Positions 24,666 through 33,399 of a stretch of 43,241 nt of DNA are shown piece after piece. The position numbers and the translations under genes are program-made. This stretch comes from an uncultured Clostridia bacterium. GTDB lineage: Bacteria > Bacillota > Clostridia > TANB77 > CAG-508. The stretch spans positions 1 through 43,241 of the forward strand of contig CAKOWE010000010.1 of the NCBI GenBank assembly GCA_934122235.1, given 5' to 3'. Positions within the stretch are counted from its first letter, which is position 1, and every line of letters begins with the position of its first letter. The notes beneath the pieces are model-generated. The model had not been told where the DNA came from and searched no databases. It saw nothing but the letters and a program-made list of their open reading frames with translations.

Positions 24666-25045
24666 TTCTATTATCTCCTATTTATCTTTTGTCATCATAA
24701 TTATAATATTAAAAAAACATATAATCAAGTATTTTTCAAAAAAATATTGCAAAAAATTACAAATTTATTCAATTTTATAATGAAAAAAAGAATTATTTTT
24801 ATTATGATTTTTTAGAAATTTATATTTAATTATTTTTAACAACAAATTTTATTTAAATTAAATTAAATATCAATATTATTTTATTAATTAAAATATTTTT
24901 TAAAATAATTTATTTTATATTATTTAAAAAAGAATATAAATTATAAATAAAAAAAGAATAATAAATAATAATTAAAAATAATTTTCTGAATATTGTAAAA
25001 AAAATATTGTTATGATAATATAAATAAAAAAGGAAAAATAAAAAA
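24666..25045. other. Gene-less, extremely AT-rich intergenic region
   Basis: 380 bp of nearly pure A/T with many short direct runs. The open frames on either strand look like composition artefacts. Promoters for the two flanking divergent genes must lie here, but AT content prevents a confident choice. Confidence 0.6.
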
Positions 25046-26596
25046 ATGAAAAAAAATAATAAAATAAAAAAAATAATAATTTTGATATTAATTATTTTAT
25101 TTTTATTAATTATTTTTTCCACTATTTTTTCTATTTATTATTCTATGAATAATAACATTGTTGAAGGAGTTGAAATTCAAGGAATTTCTGTTTCTGGAAT
25201 AACAAAAGAAAATGCGGAAAATAAATTTAAAAAAATAATTAATAATTTAGAAAAAAAAGAAATAATTATTAATTATAATAATTATGAAAATAAAGTAAAT
25301 TTAAATGAATTGGAAATTAATTATAATATTAATGATGCAATAAATAATGCATGTGAAATTGGAAGAAAAAATAATATTTTTATTAATAATTTTGAAATAT
25401 TAAAAACAATAATATTAAAAAATAATATTAAATTAGAAATTAATTATGATGAAAAATTATTAGATTCAAAAATAGATTCTATTAATGCTAATCTTCCAGG
25501 CTTAGTTCAAGAATATAATTATTATATTGAGGATAATAATTTAATTATAATTAAGGGAAAAGATGGAATAATAATTGATAAAGAAAAATTAAAAGAAAAA
25601 ATAAATAATGAAATAAATAATTTAAACTCAGATACAATAAATATCGAACTTCCAATTATTAATAAAAAAGCAGATGAAATTAATGTACAAAAAATTCATG
25701 ATGAAATATATAAACAAGCACAAGATGCATATGTTACACAAGATCCTTTAACAGTACATCCAAATGTAAATGGAGTAGATTTTGCAATATCTATTGAAGA
25801 GGCAGAAGAATTGTTAAAGGAAGAAAAAGAGGAATATATAATTCCATTGAAAATTACAGTTGCAGAAAAAACAGTAAGTGATTTAGGAGAAGATGCTTTT
25901 CCAAACACACTAGGAACCTTCACAACGAGATATGATGCAAGTAATAAAAATAGAAGTAATAATATTTATTTAGCTTCAGAAAAAATAAATGGTACAATAA
26001 TAATGCCAGGCGAAACTTTCTCATATAACCAGGTTGTAGGAAAAAGAACAATAGATGCAGGCTATAAGGAAGCAGGTGCATATGCTGGAGGAAAGGTTAT
26101 TCAAGAAATTGGAGGAGGTATTTGTCAAGTATCATCAACATTATATAATGCAGTATTATATGCTGATTTGGAGATTGTAGAAAGAAGTAATCATTATTTT
26201 GAAACATCATATGTGACTGCTGGAAGAGATGCAACGGTATCGTGGGGAACAGTTGATTTTAAATTTAAAAACAATAGAATTTATCCAATAAAAATTGAAG
26301 CAGTTGCAAAGAATGGAATTAATAAAATATCAATATTAGGAATAAAAGAGGAAAAAGAATACGAAATTGTGATACAGTCAAAAGTTACTTCAATAATTGA
26401 ACAGGAGGTAAAATATGAAAATGACTATTCTATACCATATGAAGAAGAAGAAGTTGAACAACAAGGACACAATGGTTGTACAAGCAAAACATATATAATA
26501 AAAAAATTAAATGGAGCTACAGTATCAACTGAAGAAATAACATCCGATTATTATCACGCATTAGATAAAATAATAAAAAAAGGAATGAAACGATAA
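25046..26596 (+). CDS. VanW family protein with N-terminal membrane anchor
   Basis: A 516-aa envelope protein with an N-terminal membrane anchor (about residues 9-32). Two repeats of a peptidoglycan-binding-4/YoaR-like region (about 38-270) have GVEIQGISVSGITKENAENK at the start. The VanW domain (about 285-420) has PGETFSYNQVVGKRT, GGGICQVSSTLYNAVLYADL and ERSNHYFETSYV. The C-terminal beta-rich tail (420-500) may be a G5-like domain. The family is cell-wall associated, and its role is unproven. AAGGA precedes the ATG. The first 200 codons are built almost only from AAA, AAT, ATT and ATA, far more AT-biased than the VanW domain itself. Confidence 0.88.
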   Translation: MKKNNKIKKIIILILIILFLLIIFSTIFSIYYSMNNNIVEGVEIQGISVSGITKENAENKFKKIINNLEKKEIIINYNNYENKVNLNELEINYNINDAINNACEIGRKNNIFINNFEILKTIILKNNIKLEINYDEKLLDSKIDSINANLPGLVQEYNYYIEDNNLIIIKGKDGIIIDKEKLKEKINNEINNLNSDTINIELPIINKKADEINVQKIHDEIYKQAQDAYVTQDPLTVHPNVNGVDFAISIEEAEELLKEEKEEYIIPLKITVAEKTVSDLGEDAFPNTLGTFTTRYDASNKNRSNNIYLASEKINGTIIMPGETFSYNQVVGKRTIDAGYKEAGAYAGGKVIQEIGGGICQVSSTLYNAVLYADLEIVERSNHYFETSYVTAGRDATVSWGTVDFKFKNNRIYPIKIEAVAKNGINKISILGIKEEKEYEIVIQSKVTSIIEQEVKYENDYSIPYEEEEVEQQGHNGCTSKTYIIKKLNGATVSTEEITSDYYHALDKIIKKGMKR

Positions 26597-26602
26597 AATT
26601 AA

Positions 26603-26643
26603 TAGGTATTTTTTGCGAAAATGCAAATAAATACTTATTTTTT
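26603..26643 (+). terminator. Terminator after the VanW gene
   Basis: AATAGGTATTT and AAATACTTATT (one mismatch) enclose a loop with TGCGAAAATGCA and are followed by a T run. Confidence 0.65.
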
Positions 26644-26645
26644 TG

Positions 26646-26674
26646 TTGACAAAATAAATATGAAGTGTTACAAT
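26646..26674 (+). promoter_or_regulatory. Promoter of tRNA-Lys(CUU)
   Basis: TTGACA (26646-26651), a 17-nt spacer and TACAAT (26669-26674), about 70 bp before the tRNA. Confidence 0.75.
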
Positions 26675-26745
26675 TAGAATTGTGCATGTATCATAGATTT
26701 TATATTACCTAAAAGATTGTACAGTGCATAAATAATATGATATAT

Positions 26746-26821
26746 GCACCATTAGCTCAGCTGGTAGAGCAACTGACTCTTAATCAGGAGGTCCGCGGTT
26801 CGATCCCGCGATGGTGCACCA
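26746..26821 (+). tRNA. tRNA-Lys (anticodon CUU)
   Basis: A 76-nt tRNA with acceptor GCACCAT against ATGGTGC, anticodon loop CTCTTAA between ACTGA and TCAGG, GGTTCGATCCC in the T arm and an encoded CCA. It complements the UUU-anticodon tRNA-Lys at 22378. Confidence 0.96.
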
Positions 26822-26827
26822 AAAATT

Positions 26828-26860
26828 AAAGAAGTACTAAAAAAGTGCTTCTTTATTTTT
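26828..26860 (+). terminator. Terminator of tRNA-Lys(CUU)
   Basis: AAAGAAGTACT (26828-26838) pairs with AGTGCTTCTTT (26844-26854, one mismatch), followed by ATTTTT. Confidence 0.75.
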
Positions 26861-28077
26861 CTAGCAAATAACATTTTAATATAGCATAAAAACTATTCTA
26901 GAAATCAATAATTATCATTAATATATTTTTGCAAGAAATTAAAATAATATTATTTTTTTTTTATGTATAGTAAAAAATTAATTGTAAATTAAAAACAATT
27001 AATTATAAATAAAAATAATTAATTATAAATTTAAAATAATTAATTATAAATTTAAAATAATTAATTATAAATAAAATAATTAATTATAAATTAAAATAAT
27101 TAATTATAAATTTAAAATAATTAATTATAAATAAAATAATTAATTATAAATTAAAATAATTATTATAAATTAAAATAATTATTTTAAATAAAAAATAATT
27201 AATTGTAAATTTAAGAAGTAATTAATAAGGAATAAAAAAATAATTTAAATTCGAGATTACATTTAATAATTTTATAAAAATAAAACCACATTTAAAATAA
27301 ATAAGTATAAATTATGGTGTAATTTTTTATTTTTAAATGACAAAAGTTAGAAGAAAAGTATAAGAAACAAAGGTAAACATAAAAAAGAAAAGTGAAATTG
27401 AAATGTTTAACTTTGATGTTATAAAATTAAAAATTAAAAATGAGAGAAAGTGAAAAATAATTAAACGGTTCATTTTAAAACTAAAGACATATTGTAAATA
27501 TACTATAAAAAAATTACAAAGAAAATATGAACAATATTAAGCAAGGGAAATAGGTAATTGCTAAAAATCTTAAAGATCAGACTAGAAATTTTTAAAAGTA
27601 GACATAATACAAAATAAGAAGATTTCATGGAAACATAATAAAAATATAAGATAGCAGGTTTATTTTAAAATTGTAAATTAATGGCAAAATAAATAACACA
27701 AATTAGATAAGAAAATTTGTTATTCAAAACATATAAAATTTTTAAGTATGTCTTTTATGAAATATTTTATTTTAAAAATAATATTATCTTTTATTTATAA
27801 AATGATAAAATAAATTAATAATAAAATTAAAATTAAAAGTTAAGAATAAAAAATAATTTAATAATATTATTTGTAGATTTAAAATTAATTTTTTTATTAA
27901 TTATTTTTTTATAAGTTTTTAGTATTAATTTAAATTCTTAATAAAATAATTTTAAATATTTATTTTATATTATCTTTTTATATAAGAAATAAATATATTA
28001 AAATAAAATTAATTTTAATAAATATTATAAAAAATAATTATTAATTTAATATTAATTAAATATACCATATAAATTGA
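26861..28077. other. 1.2-kb gene-less AT-rich region
   Basis: No open frame with a ribosome site was found on either strand. The left part holds the 18-20-bp repeats. The middle (27240-27720) has slightly more mixed A-rich, G-containing sequence without stops arranged as a gene. The right part (27780-28070) is almost pure A/T. I see no known RNA motif. Confidence 0.6.
26979..27186. repeat. Degenerate tandem repeat, 18-20-bp AT unit, about ten copies
   Basis: The core AATTAATTATAAAT, followed by TTAAAAT, AAAAT or TAAAAT, recurs about ten times. Units alternate in length between about 17 and 20 bp. AATTAATT is itself palindromic. No coding potential or known element is recognised. Confidence 0.85.
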
Positions 28078-28106
28078 TTGAAAAAAAGCTAAAAATAATG
28101 TATAAT
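28078..28106 (+). promoter_or_regulatory. Promoter of the ABC-F gene
   Basis: TTGAAA (28078-28083), a 17-nt spacer and TATAAT (28101-28106), 31 bp upstream of the ATG. Confidence 0.85.
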
Positions 28107-28137
28107 ATGTATGTTAAATTAATTTAGGAGGAAAATA

Positions 28138-29718
28138 ATGTTAATTGCAAGTGGCGTAACAGTCAGATTTGGAAAAAGAACACTTTTTGAAGATGTAAAT
28201 ATAAAATTTAATAAAGGGTGTTGTTATGGAATTATAGGTGCAAATGGAGCAGGAAAATCAACTTTTTTAAAAGTACTTTCTGGAGAATTAGAGCCTAGTA
28301 AGGGAGAAGTTACTAAGGAAAAGACTGAGAGAATTTCTGTACTAAAACAGAATCACTTTGCTTATGAAGATGAAACAGTAATGGATACTGTTATAATGGG
28401 TAACCAAGAGCTATACAATATAATGAAAGAAAAAAATGAAATATATGCTAAACCAGATTTTTCTGAAGAAGATGGAATGAAGGCTGCAAAATTAGAAGAA
28501 AAATTTGCAGAATTAGATGGCTGGAATGCTGAATCTGATGCAGCTATTTTGTTAAATGATGTTGGAATTGATGCAGAGAAACATTATAAATATATGAGAG
28601 AACTTGAAGCAAAGGAGAAGGTTAAGGTTCTTTTGGCACAGGCTTTATTTGGAAATCCAGATATTTTATTATTGGACGAGCCAACAAATGATTTGGATTT
28701 GAAAACAATAAATTGGTTAGAGGAATTTTTAATTAATTTTGAGAATACTGTAATTGTTGTTTCACATGATAGATATTTTTTAAATAAAGTTTGTACAAAT
28801 ATTGCAGATGTTGATTACGGTAAGATAAAGGTGTTCCCTGGAAACTATGATTTCTGGTATGAGTCTAGTCAATTATTGCAAAAACAAATGAGAGAGCAGA
28901 ATAAGAAGAAAGAAGAGAAAATAAAGGAATTACAAGCATTTATTGCAAGGTTTAGTGCTAATGCTTCTAAGTCTAAACAAGCTACTTCAAGAAAGAAATC
29001 ATTGGAAAAAATTCAATTAGATGAGATTGTACCATCTAACAGAAAATATCCTTACATAGATTTTAAACCAGACAGAATGCCAGGAAATGAAATTTTACAA
29101 GTTAAGAATATTTCTAAAACAGTCAATGGAGAAAAGATTTTAAATAATGTATCTTTCACTGTAAAGCCAAATGATAAGATTGCGATTGTGGCTGATAATG
29201 AAAATGCTAAGACTGTTCTTTTCCAAATAATTGCTGGTGAGATAGAGCCAGATGAAGGTAAAATTATATGGGGAACTACGATTACAAATAATTATTTCCC
29301 AAAGGATAATAATTATTTATTCCAAAGCGACCTGTCAATAACTGATTGGCTTAGACAATATTCTAAAGATCCAGATGAGACTTATGTAAGAAGCTTTTTA
29401 GGAAGAATGTTATTTTCTGGAGAAGAGGCTTTAAAGGCTGTAAATGTATTGTCTGGAGGAGAGAAGGTTAGATGTGTTCTTGCTAAGATGATGCTTTCTG
29501 GAGCAAATTTCTTAATAATGGATGAGCCAACTAACCACTTGGATATGGAGAGCATTACAGCTTTAAATGATGGAATGTTTAAATTCCCTGGAAATATGAT
29601 ATTTACATCTCATGACCATCAATTGATGCAAACTGTTGCAAATAGAATTATTGATATAAAAGAAAATGAGGTTATAGATAGAGAAGTGTCATATGATGAA
29701 TACCTAGGTATTGAATAA
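28138..29718 (+). CDS. ABC-F family ATPase (YbiT-like)
   Basis: A soluble twin-ATPase acting at the ribosome (translation factor or target-protection class), not a transporter: no membrane segments. The 526-aa product has two ABC domains. The first Walker A is GIIGANGAGKSTFLKVLSGE with Walker B ILLLDEPTNDLD and ELEAKEKVKVLLAQ as signature region. The second has LSGGEKVRCVLAKMM and LIMDEPTNHLDMES. The Lys/Glu-rich linker (about 240-305) is the P-site tRNA-interaction motif. The second Walker A position reads VADNENAKTVLFQ, lacking GxGKS/T, as in the YbiT-like subfamily. AGGAGG precedes the ATG. A resistance role cannot be told from sequence alone. Confidence 0.9.
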   Translation: MLIASGVTVRFGKRTLFEDVNIKFNKGCCYGIIGANGAGKSTFLKVLSGELEPSKGEVTKEKTERISVLKQNHFAYEDETVMDTVIMGNQELYNIMKEKNEIYAKPDFSEEDGMKAAKLEEKFAELDGWNAESDAAILLNDVGIDAEKHYKYMRELEAKEKVKVLLAQALFGNPDILLLDEPTNDLDLKTINWLEEFLINFENTVIVVSHDRYFLNKVCTNIADVDYGKIKVFPGNYDFWYESSQLLQKQMREQNKKKEEKIKELQAFIARFSANASKSKQATSRKKSLEKIQLDEIVPSNRKYPYIDFKPDRMPGNEILQVKNISKTVNGEKILNNVSFTVKPNDKIAIVADNENAKTVLFQIIAGEIEPDEGKIIWGTTITNNYFPKDNNYLFQSDLSITDWLRQYSKDPDETYVRSFLGRMLFSGEEALKAVNVLSGGEKVRCVLAKMMLSGANFLIMDEPTNHLDMESITALNDGMFKFPGNMIFTSHDHQLMQTVANRIIDIKENEVIDREVSYDEYLGIE

Positions 29719-29792
29719 AAAATTATAAAATTTTTGAGATAGAATTTTATAAAAAAAATAGTTAATTTATTTAAATTTGAAATAATAATGAT

Positions 29793-29832
29793 AAAAAGAG
29801 TCTTTATTGAATAGCAATTTAGATTCTTTTTT
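29793..29832 (+). terminator. Terminator after the ABC-F gene
   Basis: AAAAAGAGTCT (29793-29803) pairs with AGATTCTTTTTT (29821-29832) with one mismatch and a T-rich 3' arm. Confidence 0.65.
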
Positions 29833-29902
29833 ATTGTTCGCTTTAATTTTAGAAAATATTGTGATATATTAAGGAAAACTTGATTAGGAAAGAGGTAGAA
29901 TA

Positions 29903-32083
29903 ATGGATAAAATATCAGAAATTATAGCAGATGAATTGGGCGTAAAAAAGAGCCAAGTTGATAGTACCATAAAATTGATTGATGATGGAAATACTATTCC
30001 ATTTATTGCGAGATATAGAAAGGAAGCAACAGGAGGTCTTTCGGACGAGCAGTTAAGAAACCTTGGTGAAAGACTCACATATTTAAGAAATTTAGAAGAG
30101 AGAAAGCAAGAGGTTATAAAATCTATTGATTCACAAGGAAAACTTACTGATGAGATTGTGAAGAATTTGGAACAAAGCAAGACTCTTGCTGATGTAGAAG
30201 ATATTTATAGACCTTATAAGCAAAAGAAGAGAACCAGAGCTACTATTGCCAAGGAAAAGGGTTTGGAAGAACTTGCAAAAATAATATTAGGACAAGATTC
30301 GAGTGTAGATATTGATGAAGTTGCAAAGAGCTTTATTAATGAAGAAAAAGGTGTAAATGCTGAAGAAGATGCCAGGAGTGGAGCATTAGATATTATTGCA
30401 GAGGCCATTTCAGATGAGCCTAAATATAGAAAACAAATTAAACAAATTTGTTATAGAGAGGGAATTATAACAACAAAAGCATCTAAACCAGAGGAAAAAT
30501 CGAGTTATGAAATGTACTATGATTTTGCAGAAAAGGTTAACAGAATTCCAAGCCATAGAATATTAGCAATTAATAGAGGCGAAAAAGAAGAGTTTTTAAA
30601 AGTAAAAATAGAAAAGCCTACTGAAAAAATATTGGAATTAATTGAAAATGATATAATTAAGGATAGAAAGAGTCAGTATGCAAATTTATTGACGGCTTGT
30701 GTTGAAGATAGTTTTTCAAGATTAATTGAGCCATCAATAGATAGAGAAATTAGGTCAGATTTAACGGAAAAGGCTGAAGAGCAAGCAATAAAGGTTTTTG
30801 GAAAAAATGCAAAACAATTATTGCTAACTAGTCCGATAAAAGGCAAAACAGTTATTGGATTTGATCCAGCCTACAGAACTGGTTGTAAGATTGCCGTAAT
30901 TGATGAGACTGGTAAAGTACTTGATACTACAACAGTATACCCAACAGAACCACAGAATGATGTTGAGGGAGCTAAAAAAGAATTAACAAAATTAATTGCA
31001 AAATACAATGTAGACATGTTTGCAATTGGAAATGGAACGGCCTCAAGGGAATCGGAGCAATTTGTATCTGATTTAATTGCCGAGATTAAAGAAAAATATA
31101 ATAAAGATTTAGTTTACGTAATTGTATCTGAGGCAGGAGCTTCTGTATATTCTGCATCAAAACTTGCAACAGAAGAGTATCCAGATATTAATGTTTCTCT
31201 AAGAGGAGCAATCTCAATTGCCCGTAGACTTCAGGACCCATTGGCAGAGCTTGTAAAGATAGACCCTAAGGCCATTGGTGTTGGACAGTACCAACATGAT
31301 GTAAATCAAAAGAACTTAGAGCAGAGTTTAACTGGCGTTGTAGAAGATGCTGTAAATAGCGTAGGCGTAGACATAAACACGGCTACACCATCACTTTTGT
31401 CATATGTATCTGGAATTAACAATGGTATTGCTAAGAACATTGTGAAGTATAGGGAAGAAAATGGAAAATTAAAGGAGAGAAAAGAGCTTTTAAAAGTTCC
31501 AAAGCTTGGCAAGGTTGCATATGAGCAATGTGCAGGTTTTATTAGAGTGCCAGATGGAAAAAATCCATTAGAAATTACAGGAGTTCACCCAGAGAGTTAC
31601 AGTGTTGCAGAAAATTTATTAAGTAGGATTGGATATAAATTAAATGATTTAACAAATAAAGAAAAATTTGTAGAGATTAAGTCTGAGCTTGCTGAATTAA
31701 ATAGCAGTAAAAATATCAGAGAACTAGCAACAGAGTTAAATGTTGGGGAGCCAACTTTGCAAGATATTATAAATGAATTGATGAAACCTGGAAGAGATCC
31801 AAGAGAAGAGATGCCTAAGCCTATTTTAAGGGCAGACGTACTTAAGTTTGAAGATTTAAGAGATGGCATGATTTTGACTGGAACTGTAAGAAATGTAACT
31901 GATTTTGGAGCTTTTGTAGATGTTGGAGTAAAGCATGATGGATTAGTACATATTTCAGAAATGAGTGAAAATTATGTAAAAAATCCTTCTGATGTAGTAT
32001 CTGTTGGTGATGTAGTAAAAGTACAAGTAATTGGAATAGACCAAGAAAGACAAAAAGTAAAATTAAGTATGAAAATAAAATAA
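29903..32083 (+). CDS. tex: Tex family S1 RNA-binding protein
   Basis: Conserved nucleic-acid-binding protein related to eukaryotic Spt6, thought to act in transcription. The 726-aa product follows the Tex layout. An N-terminal helical region has NTIPFIARYRKEATGGLSDE, and a YqgF-like RNase-H fold has VIGFDPAYRTGCKIAVIDETG. HhH segments have GVGQYQHDVNQKNLEQSL and SLLSYVSGINNGIAKNIV. A C-terminal S1 domain has LTGTVRNVTDFGAFVDVGVK and HISEMSENYV. AAAGAGGT precedes the ATG. It appears monocistronic, with a shared terminator downstream. Confidence 0.96.
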   Translation: MDKISEIIADELGVKKSQVDSTIKLIDDGNTIPFIARYRKEATGGLSDEQLRNLGERLTYLRNLEERKQEVIKSIDSQGKLTDEIVKNLEQSKTLADVEDIYRPYKQKKRTRATIAKEKGLEELAKIILGQDSSVDIDEVAKSFINEEKGVNAEEDARSGALDIIAEAISDEPKYRKQIKQICYREGIITTKASKPEEKSSYEMYYDFAEKVNRIPSHRILAINRGEKEEFLKVKIEKPTEKILELIENDIIKDRKSQYANLLTACVEDSFSRLIEPSIDREIRSDLTEKAEEQAIKVFGKNAKQLLLTSPIKGKTVIGFDPAYRTGCKIAVIDETGKVLDTTTVYPTEPQNDVEGAKKELTKLIAKYNVDMFAIGNGTASRESEQFVSDLIAEIKEKYNKDLVYVIVSEAGASVYSASKLATEEYPDINVSLRGAISIARRLQDPLAELVKIDPKAIGVGQYQHDVNQKNLEQSLTGVVEDAVNSVGVDINTATPSLLSYVSGINNGIAKNIVKYREENGKLKERKELLKVPKLGKVAYEQCAGFIRVPDGKNPLEITGVHPESYSVAENLLSRIGYKLNDLTNKEKFVEIKSELAELNSSKNIRELATELNVGEPTLQDIINELMKPGRDPREEMPKPILRADVLKFEDLRDGMILTGTVRNVTDFGAFVDVGVKHDGLVHISEMSENYVKNPSDVVSVGDVVKVQVIGIDQERQKVKLSMKIK

Positions 32084-32228
32084 TAAATAAAGAAAAATTC
32101 ATATTTTGTAAAGCCTCGACATATTATACAATGCCGGGGCATATTCGTATAAAAAAGAGGATTAGAAATTTTTTTTACATATTTATAAAAAATAAAGATG
32201 TATTAGGGTATGAATAATATTAAAAAAT

Positions 32229-32256
32229 AAAAGCTTCAATAGACTGAAGCTTTTTA
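32229..32256. terminator. Bidirectional terminator between tex and the HD-GYP gene
   Basis: AAAAGCTTCA (32229-32238) pairs perfectly with TGAAGCTTTT (32245-32254), with T/A runs on both sides. It can end tex on plus and the NRPS-signalling operon on minus. Confidence 0.85.
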
Positions 32257-32269
32257 ACATAATTAATGT

Positions 32270-33322
32270 TTATTTGTATTTTTCCTGTATTTCGCGTATT
32301 AAGTCAAAATCGTTATCCATTATATCAAGGAAAACTTTTGCTATGTTTGGATCAAACTGTGTACCAGAACATCTTTCTATTTCTGCTCTAACTACATCTA
32401 TAGGCAATGAATCTCTATAAGATCTTTTTGAAGTCATAGCATCAAAAGTGTCGGCAACTGCAGCAATTCTAGCCACATAAGGAATATCATCTCCAACCAA
32501 TTGACTAGGGTAGCCACGTCCATCATAACGCTCATGATGATGTTTTACAATAGGCAATATATCTGTGAAAATTGCTGCATCACCTAACATATGCACGCCA
32601 ATCATTGGATGATTTTTTATCTGAGAATATTCTTCATCACTTAATTTTGATTCTTTTAAAAGAATACTATCTGGTATTCCTATTTTACCAATATCATGGA
32701 ATAAGCCACCAATTTTTAAAATATGAAGTGTTTTCTCATCTAATCCTAATTTTTTTCCAATTAAGACAGAATATTCAGAGACTCTATCAGAATGACCTCT
32801 TGTATAAGGATCTTTTGCTTCAACAGTTTGACGAAGTATTCCAATTGTATCTAGATAAGCTCTTTCAAGTTCTTCATTTTTATCGTGTAATTGTTCATTT
32901 ATTGTTTTTATTGTATTCATTTGTTCAATTGATTTTATTCCTGACTCAATCAATAATAATAATTGATCAAATTTATCACTTTTTTCACAATATCCTTGAA
33001 TCTCCAACCTTTTAATTGTTTCAAGAGGTGGAGCTAAATCCTTATGACCTGTAAGCAATAAAATATATAAGTCTTTATTAAATTTTCGTATTTCTTCTAC
33101 AACTTCATCACCGTGAATTGGGTCCATCATAAAGTCAAGAATCATCATATCAAAATGCTCATTACGCACACGTTCAATAGCTTCCAATGGATTTGTTAAA
33201 CCAGTGAAATCATAACCTGAACGTTTTAAAAAAATAGATAGTGAGTCAACAATACCTTGTTCGTCATCGACAACGATAATTTTGTAACCATTTGACTCTG
33301 CTGTTATCATGTTTTTTCTCAT
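32270..33322 (-). CDS. Response regulator with HD-GYP output domain (RpfG-like)
   Basis: Two-component output protein predicted to hydrolyse cyclic di-GMP. The 350-aa product has a receiver domain (about 13-130) with acidic pocket D19-D20-E21 and phospho-acceptor D63 (MMILDFMMDP). A short coiled linker precedes an HD-GYP domain (about 160-340) with GHSDRVSEYS, LFHDIGKIGIPD, VKHHHERYDGRGYPSQL and ADTFDAMTS. All metal-binding and GYP residues are visible. GAGGT precedes the ATG. It lies 77 nt downstream of the sensor kinase on the same strand and is probably its partner. The receiver-plus-HD-GYP layout is that of RpfG. Confidence 0.92.
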   Translation of the reverse strand: MRKNMITAESNGYKIIVVDDEQGIVDSLSIFLKRSGYDFTGLTNPLEAIERVRNEHFDMMILDFMMDPIHGDEVVEEIRKFNKDLYILLLTGHKDLAPPLETIKRLEIQGYCEKSDKFDQLLLLIESGIKSIEQMNTIKTINEQLHDKNEELERAYLDTIGILRQTVEAKDPYTRGHSDRVSEYSVLIGKKLGLDEKTLHILKIGGLFHDIGKIGIPDSILLKESKLSDEEYSQIKNHPMIGVHMLGDAAIFTDILPIVKHHHERYDGRGYPSQLVGDDIPYVARIAAVADTFDAMTSKRSYRDSLPIDVVRAEIERCSGTQFDPNIAKVFLDIMDNDFDLIREIQEKYK

Positions 33323-33399
33323 AATAGATACCTCAAAAATAAAATTACTGATGCTATTATAATAATAAAAAAATAAAAATGCAATAAATTATGAAAAAT

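Noticed and set aside
24910..25122. 70-codon minus-strand hydrophobic frame
   Set aside because: It is a shadow of the very AT-rich start of the VanW gene: only I/F/Y/N/K residues and no ribosome site.
26861..28077. CRISPR array or origin-like iterons in the AT-rich desert
   Set aside because: Repeats are degenerate, 17-20 bp and contiguous without unique spacers. No cas or rep gene is nearby.
29181..29230. Missing second Walker A motif of the ABC-F protein as a sign of a broken gene
   Set aside because: The frame is intact, the second signature and Walker B are present, and a degenerate second P-loop occurs in YbiT-like proteins.
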